Below are positions 1 through 8,504 of a stretch of 23,646 nucleotides of DNA, piece after piece. The number at the start of each line of letters is the position of its first letter. Position 1 is the first letter of the stretch. The stretch spans positions 1-23,646 of the forward strand of contig UQMQ01000017.1 of NCBI GenBank assembly GCA_900542245.1, given 5' to 3'. Position numbers and translations under genes: made by a program. The notes under the pieces are model-generated. The model searched no databases. It saw nothing but the letters and a program-made list of their open reading frames with translations, and was not told the DNA's origin. This DNA comes from an uncultured Eubacteriales bacterium. Lineage in GTDB: Bacteria > Bacillota > Clostridia > Peptostreptococcales > Anaerovoracaceae.

Positions 1-136
1 CCTTCAGATCTCCGGTATGCAGAACATAGGGGGGATCCGTTTACTCCGCATACTTGTTTCGAAACTTCTTCAGGGAAGTCAGGGTGTAATTCTTGCCGGA
101 TTTCACCATTTCCATCTATCCTGTATCTATTGCATT

Positions 137-482
137 CGGGCAGAGCTATAAGCCGGGTTCTGTATTGGACGATCATCTATCTCGACTTGCCATTGCTGAC
201 AAGCTCCAGCGACCTACCTACCGGGAGGTGACGGGCAGCCACCCTTGGTCCCTATTTGGTCTTGCTCCGGATGGGGTTTACACGGCCGGTATGTCTCCAT
301 ACCGCCGGTGAGCTCTTACCTCACCATTTCAACCTTACCACAGCCGTACTGTTTCGGCGGAATGTTTCTGTTGCACTTTCCCTATAGTTACCTACGCCGG
401 ACGTTATCCGGCATCCTTGCCCTGCGGAGCCCGGACTTTCCTCATGGATCACGAGGATCCACGCGACCGTCTGCTCTACCCG
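137..482 (-). ncRNA. rnpB: RNase P RNA, class A
   Basis: This is the catalytic RNA of ribonuclease P, which removes the 5' leader from tRNA precursors in the cytoplasm. Read on the minus strand it begins with the P1 strand cgggtagagc (473-482) and ends with its partner gctctgcccg (137-146). The 5' conserved core GAGGAAAGTCCGGGCT, the internal GTGCAACAGAAA and the 3' AACCCGGCTTATAG are all present, and the length of about 346 nt fits the ancestral class A type. It lies downstream of the 35-residue peptide gene and reads the same way as the dnaG-rpoD cluster. The exact 5' and 3' ends are inferred from P1 pairing. Open reading frames drawn through this stretch are not genes. Confidence 0.96.
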
Positions 483-488
483 AAAAAC

Positions 489-517
489 AATATCCTAGTA
501 AAATATCGCGCCCACAA
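489..517 (-). promoter_or_regulatory. candidate rnpB promoter inside the small ORF
   Basis: On the minus strand, TTGTGG (512-517) and GATATT (489-494) are separated by 17 nt and place a start site about 7 nt downstream, close to the first base of RNase P RNA. Neither box is close to consensus. The position is right, but the element is an inference. It overlaps the end of the 35-residue ORF, whose stop lies in the spacer. Confidence 0.35.
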
Positions 518-602
518 ACGTGACGCTGTATGTAACCACGACAGCTGCAATCAAAAGGACTACAGCAATCTGGACGATTCTCTTTTTCTTTTTGTCATTC
601 AT
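495..602 (-). CDS. 35-residue single-pass membrane peptide
   Basis: This short gene lies between the Nif3-like gene and rnpB on the same strand. The chosen start at 602 sits 9 nt after a GGGAG ribosome binding site; an in-frame ATG at 611 abuts that site and is unlikely to be used. The peptide has a highly basic N-terminus (MNDKKKKR) followed by one hydrophobic helix of about 20 residues and ends in VGAIFY. That pattern predicts a one-helix membrane protein with its basic end in the cytoplasm. It resembles the very short basic-plus-helix proteins grouped as DUF4044 in Firmicutes, but I cannot confirm membership. The stop codon overlaps the probable rnpB promoter. Function is unknown. Confidence 0.6.
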   Translation of the reverse strand: MNDKKKKRIVQIAVVLLIAAVVVTYSVTFVGAIFY

Positions 603-650
603 TTGATCCATCTCCCTTTTGGCTCGTCTCACTGCACAGAATATGCCGCA

Positions 651-1460
651 TCAGCCGGATACATACATGCTTTCCGGCAGGACAAACGGATTCAGGTCTA
701 CTTGCGAAAGCAGCAGCTGCAAGTCCTCCTGCGGCGCGATATGAGCCGCAAGCAGTTCCTTCATGTTTTCGCAGAAGATCGCTTCTGTTGCATAATGTCC
801 GCAGTCCAGAAGATTCATACCGATATCTCTGGCATGCTGTGCCGTATGGTATTTGACATCTCCGGTCAGGAACAGATCACACCCTGCATCAAACGCCGCG
901 TCCAGAAACTCAGCTCCGGCGCCGCTGCACCAGCCGATCTTATGGATCCTGTCATCCGGCATGCCTGCAAAGGAAAAATATCTTTGATCTATCCCCAAAG
1001 CCTCTGCCGCATAACCCGCAAAGTCGGCAGCGGTCATGCCTTGTGTAAGCAGTCCGCATCGGCAGAACCCTTCCGTATCAGTCTCCATCGGCTGCACATC
1101 TTGCAATTGCAGCAATTTACCGATATAGTCATTATTGCCGCCGCTGCACTTGTCAAACGGCGTATGGGTCGCATATACACTGATCCGGTTCTGTATCAGT
1201 TTGATCATTTGATTGCCGATAACGGTATTACAGTCAACTTCTCGGAGTGGACTGAATAGAAGCGGATGATGGGTCAGGATAACCTCCGCCCGTACCGCTA
1301 TCGCCTCGTCGATCACCGGCTCATTGATCTCCAGCGCGATCAAAACGCGATGGATCTCTCCATCGGTCAGACGGAGCTGCCAGCCGGAATGATCCCACGA
1401 TTCCTGCAAAGCCAGCGGTGCGATCGTTTCAATTTTTGCCGCAAAAGCATCAAGCTTCAT
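651..1460 (-). CDS. Nif3-like dinuclear metal-centre protein
   Basis: This 269-residue protein belongs to the Nif3/YqfO family, hexameric ring proteins with a two-metal site. Its biochemical role is unsettled; a GTP cyclohydrolase I type 2 label is often applied without proof. Visible metal-ligand motifs are THHPLLF (about 63-69), HTPFDKCSGGNND (about 99-111) and, near the C-terminus, GDVKYH and DCGHYATE, whose His and Glu complete the site. At this length it is the short form, without the PII-like insert that lengthens Bacillus YqfO to about 370 residues. The ATG follows a GGAGG site and overlaps the last 11 bases of trmK, so the two are probably translationally coupled. The order rpoD, trmK, nif3 is common in Firmicutes. 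Confidence 0.92.
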   Translation of the reverse strand: MKLDAFAAKIETIAPLALQESWDHSGWQLRLTDGEIHRVLIALEINEPVIDEAIAVRAEVILTHHPLLFSPLREVDCNTVIGNQMIKLIQNRISVYATHTPFDKCSGGNNDYIGKLLQLQDVQPMETDTEGFCRCGLLTQGMTAADFAGYAAEALGIDQRYFSFAGMPDDRIHKIGWCSGAGAEFLDAAFDAGCDLFLTGDVKYHTAQHARDIGMNLLDCGHYATEAIFCENMKELLAAHIAPQEDLQLLLSQVDLNPFVLPESMYVSG

Positions 1461-2163
1461 CCAAGCACCTCCGTAATAGGGTCGTCAGATAATAGACTCT
1501 GTATTCCTGCTTCTGCAATTCCTTCGGCGTTGTCAGCGATCCCATTTTCATAGACTCCAGGATCTCCCTTTCCAGCCTCAGTTTCCCCTGCAGATATTCC
1601 GCAGTCAAATCATTTCGAAACCTCACCAGACTCAGCGGAAATTCATACTCGATATCTTCCGCGTTCATCTGGCGCGTCATAGCGACTTCCTTTGGTATAA
1701 CAGTCAGCACCTCACAGATAAACTTGCCCTCGCGGACGAGCTGCTCATTCGTGATACTGAAGCCGTTATCGTACAGCCAAAAGCGCAGTCTGCCGATATG
1801 GCGGCGCGGCTGCAGGATGTATTTGGGAAACGACCATGATTTTTGCAGATCTTTCCCCAAAAGTTCACATATCAGATTGCCGCCGATGCCTGCCATCACG
1901 ACGGTATCGACTTCACCGGGTGCAAGTACCTCCAGTCCGCTGCCGAGGCGCAGATCAAAGTCCGTATCCGGTGCAAGCAGGCGACAGTTTTCCGCGGCCT
2001 TATCCAATGAGCCTTTGCTGATGTCCGCCATAATCACCTGCGGTGAAATTCCCTGTTTCCACAGGAAAAGCGGCAGGAAACCATGATCGGTACCAATGTC
2101 CGCCATGGTTTCTCCCGGTTTGATCTCATCTGCAATTTTTTGCAGTCTTGGTGTCAATTTCAT
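1450..2163 (-). CDS. trmK: tRNA (adenine-22-N1)-methyltransferase
   Basis: TrmK methylates N1 of adenine 22 in bacterial tRNAs using S-adenosylmethionine. The 237-residue protein starts with the family's MKLTPRLQKIADEI helix, followed by the SAM-binding strand-loop ADIGTDHGFLPL (about 21-32), the VVMAGIGGNLI motif, and the ILQPRRHIGRLR segment typical of the family. The C-terminal third is helical and charged, as in the coiled-coil domain of known members. It begins 16 nt after the rpoD stop behind a weak GAG-type ribosome site, and overlaps the start of the Nif3-like gene by 11 nt. Length and neighbours both match the Bacillus YqfN/TrmK gene. Confidence 0.93.
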   Translation of the reverse strand: MKLTPRLQKIADEIKPGETMADIGTDHGFLPLFLWKQGISPQVIMADISKGSLDKAAENCRLLAPDTDFDLRLGSGLEVLAPGEVDTVVMAGIGGNLICELLGKDLQKSWSFPKYILQPRRHIGRLRFWLYDNGFSITNEQLVREGKFICEVLTVIPKEVAMTRQMNAEDIEYEFPLSLVRFRNDLTAEYLQGKLRLEREILESMKMGSLTTPKELQKQEYRVYYLTTLLRRCLDEA

Positions 2164-2179
2164 CTTTTCTCAGCAGCCC

Positions 2180-3388
2180 TTATTCCAAATAATCTTTTAA
2201 TTTCTTGCTCCTGCTCGGATGGCGCAGCTTGCGCAGTGCTTTCGCCTCGATCTGACGGATTCGTTCGCGGGTAACGTCGAATTCCTTACCGACCTCCTCC
2301 AAAGTTCTGGCTCTGCCGTCCTCCAGTCCGAACCGCAGCTTCAAAACCTTCTGCTCCCGCTCGGTCAAGGTATCGAGTACCTCAATGAGCTGCTCTTTGA
2401 GCATGGAGAACGCAGCCGCCTCTGCCGGAGCCGGCACATCGTCATCCGGAATGAAGTCTCCCAGATGGCTGTCCTCCTCCTCACCGATCGGTGTCTCCAG
2501 CGAAACCGGTTCCTGCGCGATTTTTTGGATTTCTCTGACTTTTTCGACAGAAATATTCATTTCAGCTGCAATCTCCTCCGGGGTCGGCTCCCGCCCGTAG
2601 GTCTGCAGTAATTGTCTGGAAACGCGAATCAGCTTATTGATAGTTTCAACCATGTGTACCGGGATACGAATCGTTCTGGCCTGATCGGCGATGGATCGCG
2701 TGATCGCCTGACGAATCCACCAGGTCGCGTAGGTCGAAAACTTGTAGCCTTTGCGGTAATCGAATTTGTCAACGGCTTTGATCAGACCGAGGTTGCCCTC
2801 CTGGATTAAATCCAAAAACAGCATACCTCTGCCGACATAGCGTTTCGCAATGCTGACGACCAGACGCAGATTCGCTTCGCAGAGACGCTTCTTCGCATCT
2901 TCGTCGCCAAGCTCCATGCGTTTGGCAAGCTCAATCTCTTCGTCCGCGGAAAGCAGCGGTACTTTGCCGATTTCCTTGAGGTACATGCGCACCGGGTCAT
3001 CCACCGCAATACCCTTTGGGATCGATGCTTCCAGATCGATCTCCTCCGCCTCATCCATAATGGCATCGGGGTCCTCTGTAATATCGACCTCTGCCTCCAG
3101 CAGAATATCAAAATCATCCGGTTCTGTCTCCGAAACAATCTCGATGCCCTTCGCCATCAGTGTCTCATAGAGATCATCCATCTGATTCTTATCCAGATCG
3201 GTGTTCTCCAAGACATCCGCAATCGTGGTATAGGTCAGCTGATTTTTGGATTGTTTGCCTTTTTCTAAAAGAATTTGCAGCAGCTCCTGCTTTTTTTCTT
3301 CCGGGGTCAGTGTCACACTTTCCGTCTGAGCATCTGCATGTTCCTGCGGATTGCTCTGATTTTCATTTGTTTTTTTCTCTGTTGTCAT
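2180..3388 (-). CDS. rpoD: primary RNA polymerase sigma factor (SigA/RpoD)
   Basis: This is the housekeeping sigma factor that directs RNA polymerase to -10/-35 promoters. The 402-residue protein has an acidic, sigma 1.1-like N-terminal part (about 33-125), region 1.2 (DDPVRMYLKEIGKVPLL, about 130-146), region 2 with DLIQEGNLGLIKAVDKFD and the -10-reading YKFSTYATWWIRQAI (about 193-229), region 3, and region 4 with its helix-turn-helix LEEVGKEFDVTRERIRQIEAKALRKLRH. It starts with an ATGA overlap on the dnaG stop, behind a GGGGGA site inside dnaG, so the two are coupled. The dnaG-rpoD pairing is the classical macromolecular synthesis operon. Length is as expected for Firmicutes. Confidence 0.98.
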   Translation of the reverse strand: MTTEKKTNENQSNPQEHADAQTESVTLTPEEKKQELLQILLEKGKQSKNQLTYTTIADVLENTDLDKNQMDDLYETLMAKGIEIVSETEPDDFDILLEAEVDITEDPDAIMDEAEEIDLEASIPKGIAVDDPVRMYLKEIGKVPLLSADEEIELAKRMELGDEDAKKRLCEANLRLVVSIAKRYVGRGMLFLDLIQEGNLGLIKAVDKFDYRKGYKFSTYATWWIRQAITRSIADQARTIRIPVHMVETINKLIRVSRQLLQTYGREPTPEEIAAEMNISVEKVREIQKIAQEPVSLETPIGEEEDSHLGDFIPDDDVPAPAEAAAFSMLKEQLIEVLDTLTEREQKVLKLRFGLEDGRARTLEEVGKEFDVTRERIRQIEAKALRKLRHPSRSKKLKDYLE

Positions 3389-5145
3389 GAATTAGTTCCC
3401 CCATGCGCCTTCATTTTGTCCTGAACTTCCATCAGTTCTCTGGTTAGTTGTCGTACGGTATCTCCGTCTGCGTTTTCATCTGCCAGGGACAGTCGGTCGA
3501 TCAATTCCCGCTCCTGCTCCTGCAGCTTACTGTACGCTTTTTTTTGCAGACATTCTGCAAAAACCTGCTCCTCGTTGCCGGCAATCAGGATCTGATCCAG
3601 CCGCCGCAAAAGCTGCTGACCTTCCTCCGGCTCCAGCCTGTCCAAAATCTCTTCCTTGTGAAAATCACCTTTGGTTCCGTAAAGTTCAAATGCCGTATTC
3701 ATGATTTTACGGCCAAAACTGCTCTCGATCAAATCTTCGTGTTCCAAAAGCGTTTCCGCAAAGAACGGATTCATCAAAAGAATTTTCACTACAGTCGCCT
3801 CAAGGAGCGGCAATTCCAAGCTTGCGGACGGTTTTTCCTCCCGCCTGGACAACGACTCCCGCTGCGCGGTCTTTTCACCGCTGTAGTTCCCGAAAGTCTC
3901 CATTCTGATTGCACCTTCTGAGATTTTTAATTCTCTTGCGATCTTTTGTATATAAATATCCGCTTCTACCGGTCCGAGATTTTTTAAGATCGGTGCAGCT
4001 TTTTTCATAAAATCCAGTTTACCTTCCTCCGTCGCAAGGTCCAGCCCCTTTTGCGCGCCCTGCAGCTTATAGTCGATCATCGGCAATGCTCCGTCGACCA
4101 GTTTGAGGAATGCTTCTTTCCCGTTTTTTTTGATAAATTCATCCGGGTCCTTGCCGTCGGTGACATGCAGGACCTTGACCTTGCAGTCCTGTTTGCTGAG
4201 CACCTCGATGCCCCGCAGCGCCGCATTGCGTCCGGCATTGTCTGCATCATAGGAAAGCACGACCTGTTTGGTATAGCGGTTGATCAGCCGCGCCTGATTG
4301 TCCGTCAGGGCCGTTCCCAAAGATGCGCTGACATTGCGCACACCATGCTGATACAAGGAGATCACGTCCATATAGCCTTCCACCAGAATCGCATATCCCT
4401 CTTTGCCGATATCCTGTTTCGTGGTATTCAGCGCATATAGATTATTCTTTTTTTGGAATATCTTGTTCTCCGGTGAATTCAAATACTTCGGCTCGGCCTG
4501 TCCGATCGCGCGTCCGCCGAATCCGATCACTTTCCCGCTGGTATTAATAATCGGAAACATGACACGATTACGGAACTTATCATAATATTTCCCTTTACTC
4601 TCAGAAATTAAACCCAATTCCAGCAAAATTTTTTCAGGAACGTCTTTTTTTTTGAAATACGCGTACAAACTGTCCCAACTGTCATCGGCATAGCCGATGC
4701 CGAATTTCTTCAGAATCGCATCCTCCATGCCGCGATTTTTCATATAGGTATAGCCCGCATTCTTCTGTTCGGTGAAAGCCCGATAAAAGAATCGCGCAGC
4801 CTCTTTGTTGATCTCATAGTATTTTTCGCGATCTCCGCCGCTTTTATGAAAGCTGACGGCAAGACCGTTCTCCGCCGCAAGCTTCTCGACGGCTTCTTGA
4901 AACTCCAGATTATAGTAACGCTTGGTGAATTCAATCGCATCTCCGCTGGCCCCGCATCCGAAACAGGTAAAGATTTGTTTCTGTTCCGAAACAACAAAAG
5001 ACGGCGTCTTTTCGTTATGAAACGGACACACGCCCTTAAAATTCGCGCCGGCCCGCCGCAGCGGTACGACTCTGCCGACAACATCCACGATGTTCAGTCT
5101 GCTCTTCAGTTCTTCCAGCGATGCATGCGGAAAAGATTGACTCAT
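3385..5145 (-). CDS. dnaG: DNA primase
   Basis: DnaG makes the RNA primers for DNA replication, working with the replicative helicase. The 586-residue protein has an N-terminal CHC2 zinc finger with C40, H43, C61 and C64, and the conserved EKTPSF and CFGCGASGD segments. The central Toprim catalytic core includes VEGYMDVI (EGYMD at 256-260) and the metal-binding SYDADNAGRNAA (DAD at 300-302). The C-terminal part, after about residue 430, is helical and divergent, as usual for the helicase-interacting domain. It is the first gene of the cluster; 4 nt overlap with rpoD. Upstream, an AT-rich stretch holds a TATTAT-like -10 but no clear -35, so its promoter is not assigned. Confidence 0.98.
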   Translation of the reverse strand: MSQSFPHASLEELKSRLNIVDVVGRVVPLRRAGANFKGVCPFHNEKTPSFVVSEQKQIFTCFGCGASGDAIEFTKRYYNLEFQEAVEKLAAENGLAVSFHKSGGDREKYYEINKEAARFFYRAFTEQKNAGYTYMKNRGMEDAILKKFGIGYADDSWDSLYAYFKKKDVPEKILLELGLISESKGKYYDKFRNRVMFPIINTSGKVIGFGGRAIGQAEPKYLNSPENKIFQKKNNLYALNTTKQDIGKEGYAILVEGYMDVISLYQHGVRNVSASLGTALTDNQARLINRYTKQVVLSYDADNAGRNAALRGIEVLSKQDCKVKVLHVTDGKDPDEFIKKNGKEAFLKLVDGALPMIDYKLQGAQKGLDLATEEGKLDFMKKAAPILKNLGPVEADIYIQKIARELKISEGAIRMETFGNYSGEKTAQRESLSRREEKPSASLELPLLEATVVKILLMNPFFAETLLEHEDLIESSFGRKIMNTAFELYGTKGDFHKEEILDRLEPEEGQQLLRRLDQILIAGNEEQVFAECLQKKAYSKLQEQERELIDRLSLADENADGDTVRQLTRELMEVQDKMKAHGGTNS

Positions 5146-5273
5146 GCGTTCTCCTTCAAATCAAAAATTCCCCTTTGTACGCAGGCCTAAAAGAAAGCCC
5201 CTTCACTATAATATACACGATAAAACCTCTTTTTCCTTTTTTCTTTTTTTGTGAATATTCTGTGAAAATTCAC

Positions 5274-5301
5274 AAAAAAATACCGGAGTGTGCGCTCCGG
5301 C
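5274..5301 (-). terminator. rho-independent terminator of the 72-residue orphan gene
   Basis: Read on the minus strand, GCCGGAG, a six-base loop and CTCCGG form a GC-rich hairpin followed by a run of seven T (5274-5280). It lies about 30 nt after the stop at 5330 and separates that gene from dnaG. An AT-rich inverted repeat, GTGAAT with ATTCAC (5251-5256 and 5268-5273), follows directly. Confidence 0.85.
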
Positions 5302-5329
5302 ATTTTATGTCTTGTTCGTGCTAGTCATT

Positions 5330-5548
5330 CTAGTAATTAAAGTCCGCCTTTGCTTTGTCTAACTCAGCAAGTCCCGCGTCGATCGTCTTGGCGATCTCTT
5401 CGTCCGTAAATTTGCAGCCTTCTCTTTCTGCATAGCCTCTCATGCCGACTTCCAGCGTTTTTCTTGCAACTTCCGGTTCCAGAGAATTCGGATTCATGTC
5501 GTTCATCGCTTCTTCAAAAGCAAATTTTAAAAAATCATTCTGTGTCAT
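5330..5548 (-). CDS. 72-residue orphan helical protein
   Basis: I do not recognise this protein. The start at 5548 is chosen because GGAGG lies 8 nt upstream; a frame-open ATG 27 nt earlier has no such site. The sequence begins MTQNDFLKFAFEEAMNDMN and continues as charged, helix-favouring stretches with EPEVARKTLEVGMRGYA and FTDEEIAKTIDAGLAELDK. It has one Cys, no signal peptide and no membrane segment, so it is probably a small acidic cytoplasmic protein. It is monocistronic, with an almost perfect SigA promoter upstream (5606-5634) and a strong terminator downstream (5274-5301), which suggests steady, possibly high expression. No neighbour hints at its role. Confidence 0.75.
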   Translation of the reverse strand: MTQNDFLKFAFEEAMNDMNPNSLEPEVARKTLEVGMRGYAEREGCKFTDEEIAKTIDAGLAELDKAKADFNY

Positions 5549-5605
5549 TTCAGTGACCTCCCTCTTGCGTTCCAAAACGTTTCACAGGTTATAAATATCG
5601 CTTTT

Positions 5606-5634
5606 ATTTTACACAAAACGATGATTATTGTCAA
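5606..5634 (-). promoter_or_regulatory. SigA promoter of the orphan gene
   Basis: On the minus strand a perfect -35 box TTGACA (5629-5634) and a -10 box TAAAAT (5606-5611) are exactly 17 nt apart. The transcript would start near 5599 with a leader of about 50 nt before the ATG at 5548. It is the best vegetative promoter in this part of the window. Confidence 0.85.
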
Positions 5635-5713
5635 CAAATAAACAAGCAAAATCGGCTGTCTGCGGACGCCCACGCGTTTCTTAGCGTTTTCTTTATCTTC
5701 TCATCGATCTTCG

Positions 5714-6724
5714 CTATTTCCATGCCTTTGGCACGAAAAGCTCTGTGTAGGTACTGAGCGCAAAACGGTCGGTCATGCCGGCGATGTAATCCTTGACAGC
5801 CTCATCTTTGCCGTCCATCTCCGCGATCAGCTGCAGATCCTCCGGAAGCGCCTCCACATGTTCTAAAAAATAGTCGTAAAGCGAACTCAGCACAACGTCC
5901 ACCTTGTTCAAATCCTCTTCCCGTTTCACCCTGCTGCTCTTGTATACATTTGCGAACATAAAGGTCCGCAGGTGATCCAGCTCCGTCTTGTAATCACTGC
6001 TCTGATAGATGCGCTCCCTGCCATCGCTGTTTTCAACGACGTCACGTACCATGTTGTCGATTCGTTCTCTGTGTGTTCTGCCAAAAAGCGCAAGTGAACT
6101 CTGCGGAATATCATCCAGATTGATGACACCGCTGCGCATGGCATCATCGATATCATGGTTGATATAGGCGATGCGATCACTGATCCTGACCACCTGTCCC
6201 TCCAGCGTGAACGGAAGCTGCGCGCCGGTGTGATTTATAATACCGTCCCGCACTTCCATCGTCAGATTCATTCCCTTGCGGGAGGCGGTACTCTCCAGGA
6301 CATCTACCACACGCAGACTCTGTGCATTATGTTCAAAGCCGCCGGGGTGAATCTTGTTCAAGATCTCCTCACCGTTGTGTCCGAACGGCGTATGTCCGAG
6401 GTCATGTCCGAGTGCGATAGCCTCTGCCAGATCCTCGTTGAGGTTCAGCGCTCTGGCGATCGTCCTTGCAATTTGGGAAACCTCGAAGGTATGTGTCAGT
6501 CTGGTACGGAAGTGGTCACCCTCCGGCGCCAGAAACACCTGTGTCTTATGCATCAGCCGGCGAAATGCCTTGGAATGAATGATGCGGTCGCGATCGCGTT
6601 GAAACTCGGTGCGGATCTCACACTTTGCTTCCGGGAAACGTCTGCCTTTGGATTCTGCGCTCTTGGTCGCGTTCTCCGCAAGAATCTGGTACTCGCGTTT
6701 TTCTAAGTCCGTTCTTTTTAACAT
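5714..6724 (-). CDS. dgt: dGTP triphosphohydrolase-like HD-domain protein
   Basis: This 336-residue protein is of the dGTPase-like family, which splits dNTPs into deoxynucleosides and triphosphate and so trims nucleotide pools. The HD metal site is visible as RTRLTHTFEV (H78), ALGHDLGHTPFGHNGE (H107, D108) and ISDRIAYINHDIDD (D183). The early segment EFQRDRDRIIHSKAFRRLMHKTQVF is a family signature. The start at 6724 follows GAGGAG closely; the frame is open 90 nt further up but that part overlaps dut and lacks a site. The gene begins 5 nt after the dut stop, so both enzymes of deoxynucleotide handling are cotranscribed. Family members differ in nucleotide preference, so the exact substrate is unproven. 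Confidence 0.92.
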   Translation of the reverse strand: MLKRTDLEKREYQILAENATKSAESKGRRFPEAKCEIRTEFQRDRDRIIHSKAFRRLMHKTQVFLAPEGDHFRTRLTHTFEVSQIARTIARALNLNEDLAEAIALGHDLGHTPFGHNGEEILNKIHPGGFEHNAQSLRVVDVLESTASRKGMNLTMEVRDGIINHTGAQLPFTLEGQVVRISDRIAYINHDIDDAMRSGVINLDDIPQSSLALFGRTHRERIDNMVRDVVENSDGRERIYQSSDYKTELDHLRTFMFANVYKSSRVKREEDLNKVDVVLSSLYDYFLEHVEALPEDLQLIAEMDGKDEAVKDYIAGMTDRFALSTYTELFVPKAWK

Positions 6725-6729
6725 CTTGC

Positions 6730-7191
6730 TCACTCCTCTATCGTCTCGCGGTAGCCGGTATGTCCGAAGCCGCCTGCACCGCGTTCTGTTTCGCTGATGG
6801 CGTCCGTCAGGCAAAAGGCTGCCTGCTCATACCGCGCGAAAACGGCCTGTGCGATACGGTCGCCGTCATAAATGGTATAGGCCTCCTGTCCCCAGTTGAT
6901 CAGTGGAATATTCCATTCGCCGCGATAATCGCTGTCGACAGTACCGACACCATTGACAAGACCGATCCCATGTTTGATGGATAGACCGGATCTGGCGCGG
7001 ATCTGCGCCTCGATGCCCTGCGGGATTTCAATAAACAATCCTGTTGGAATCAGTCGGTGTTCCCCCGGCTGCAGGATGACCGGCTCCTCCAAGCAGGCGC
7101 AAATATCCGCGCCGGCAGCGCCGACAGTTGCATAAGCCGGGAGACGGCCGCTTTTGCTGATAACTTTGATTGTGATTTTGCTTTGCTCCAT
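6730..7191 (-). CDS. dut: deoxyuridine 5'-triphosphate nucleotidohydrolase (dUTPase)
   Basis: Dut splits dUTP to dUMP and pyrophosphate, keeping uracil out of DNA and supplying dTMP synthesis. All five trimeric dUTPase motifs appear in order: AGADICA (1), RARSGLS (2), NGVGTVDSDYRGE with the catalytic Asp (3), GDRIAQAVF (4) and the glycine-rich ERGAGGFGHTG (5). Starting at 7191 (MEQSKITIKV) gives 153 residues, the normal length. The frame stays open to an ATG at 7248 overlapping the peptidase stop, but that would add 19 basic, non-family residues. The ribosome site before 7191 is weak (AAAG-like), so the start is less certain than the identity. Confidence 0.94.
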   Translation of the reverse strand: MEQSKITIKVISKSGRLPAYATVGAAGADICACLEEPVILQPGEHRLIPTGLFIEIPQGIEAQIRARSGLSIKHGIGLVNGVGTVDSDYRGEWNIPLINWGQEAYTIYDGDRIAQAVFARYEQAAFCLTDAISETERGAGGFGHTGYRETIEE

Positions 7192-7240
7192 TTCTTTACG
7201 CTTTCTTCGTTTACTATTTATATGATGATGTATGGGGAAA

Positions 7241-8497
7241 TCATGCATGCCACATTTTTTTTAGGTTGATCCGCTTGCCGCTGACGCAGACACCGCTGTA
7301 GGCTGCCGGGTCTGCGATGCGTTTTTTCACCTCTGTCAGATCGGCTTCCGTTACTGCGTCGATGCCTGCCAGCACTTCCTCCGCAGTGAAAACACGTTGG
7401 TTGAGTAAAAGATTCTTGCCGTTTGCAAACATGCGGTTTGCGATATTTTCCTGACCGAAGGTATAGCCTGCCTTCAGCTGCTCCTTAGCCATCGAGATCT
7501 CGTCTGCTGTGATCTCGCCGTTTGCGAGCATTTCCAGTTCTGCCAGAATCCCGTCGATCGCGTCATGGATCTTATCGTGCGCGACACCGGCGTAGATATT
7601 GTAGTATCCGTCTTGACTGTATGCAGTAAACATGGAGTAGACACTGTACGCCAGTCCCTTTTCCTCGCGGATGTTTTGAAACAGTCGTGAGCTCATGCTG
7701 CCGCCCATGATATTGTTGAGCACGAAAAAGCTGTAATAGGCCGGATCTGTAAGGCTGACAGCTTTCGTCGCAAAGCAGAGATGCGATTGCTGGATTTCCT
7801 TGACCAGCACTTTGAAGTCCGGCTTATAAGGCATCGGCTCCGCCTGCTTCGGTTCTTTGGATGCGCGCAGTTTCGTGAACTGTCCTTCCAGAAAGCTGCA
7901 GAAACGGTCTTCGTCGAAGTTTCCGGCGATGGAGACCACGATGCTGTCGCGGGTATATTCCTTTTCTTTATAGTCGGTCATGACGTTGCGGCTGATATTG
8001 CGCAGAGAAGTCATAGTGCCGATGATGGACTTGCCGAGCGGATTGCCTTGAAAGACCATTTCGGTTATGGTATCATGCGCCAAATCGTCCGGTTGATCGG
8101 CAATCATCTTCATTTCCTCAAAGATGACGGTACGCTCCTTGGTCATTTCATGTTTGTCGAACACCGCGTTATTCAACATGTCAAGAATAACCTCTGCGCC
8201 TTTCTCAAGGTTCGTGCCGATGGTCTTGACATAATAGCAGGTCGCTTCTTTGCCGGTAAAGGCGTTGATTTGTCCGCCGATGCGGTCGATGTCCTCCGCA
8301 ATCTGCCGCGCACTTCGCTTTTCGGTACCTTTGAACATCATATGTTCGATGAAATGCGATACGCCCGCATTCTGCTTCGTTTCATCACAGGCGCCGGCTT
8401 TGACCCATACGCCGAAAGCCGCCGACTGCACATAATCTATTTTTTCCATGACGACGCGAACGCCGCAATCCAGCGTTCTGATATCAATTTTACTCAC
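7241..8497 (-). CDS. M16-family zinc metallopeptidase
   Basis: This 418-residue protein is a processing-peptidase-like member of the pitrilysin (M16) family, like Bacillus YmxG/MlpA. The inverted zinc motif HFIEH is at 48-52 with downstream catalytic-site Glu at about 127-128 (ERTVIFEEM). The C-terminal half carries the usual R/Y pair region in SSRLFQNIREEKGLAYSVYS. It lacks a signal peptide, so it probably acts in the cytoplasm on peptides or small proteins; the substrate is not deducible. The start lies 7 nt after the stop of the upstream membrane-protein gene behind a GGAG-type site. In Firmicutes this family is often found next to dut, as it is here. Confidence 0.92.
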   Translation of the reverse strand: MSKIDIRTLDCGVRVVMEKIDYVQSAAFGVWVKAGACDETKQNAGVSHFIEHMMFKGTEKRSARQIAEDIDRIGGQINAFTGKEATCYYVKTIGTNLEKGAEVILDMLNNAVFDKHEMTKERTVIFEEMKMIADQPDDLAHDTITEMVFQGNPLGKSIIGTMTSLRNISRNVMTDYKEKEYTRDSIVVSIAGNFDEDRFCSFLEGQFTKLRASKEPKQAEPMPYKPDFKVLVKEIQQSHLCFATKAVSLTDPAYYSFFVLNNIMGGSMSSRLFQNIREEKGLAYSVYSMFTAYSQDGYYNIYAGVAHDKIHDAIDGILAELEMLANGEITADEISMAKEQLKAGYTFGQENIANRMFANGKNLLLNQRVFTAEEVLAGIDAVTEADLTEVKKRIADPAAYSGVCVSGKRINLKKMWHA

Positions 8498-8504
8498 TTC
8501 TTGT

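Noticed and set aside
41..109. Minus-strand ORF for a basic 22-residue peptide downstream of rnpB
   Set aside because: It has an AGGA-like site and a clear stop, but the length is too small to judge without comparison, and no known peptide is matched. The first 136 bases hold nothing else I can support.
417..1259. Plus-strand ORF of 280 residues
   Set aside because: It crosses rnpB and runs antisense to the Nif3-like gene, lacks a ribosome site and has no family motif.
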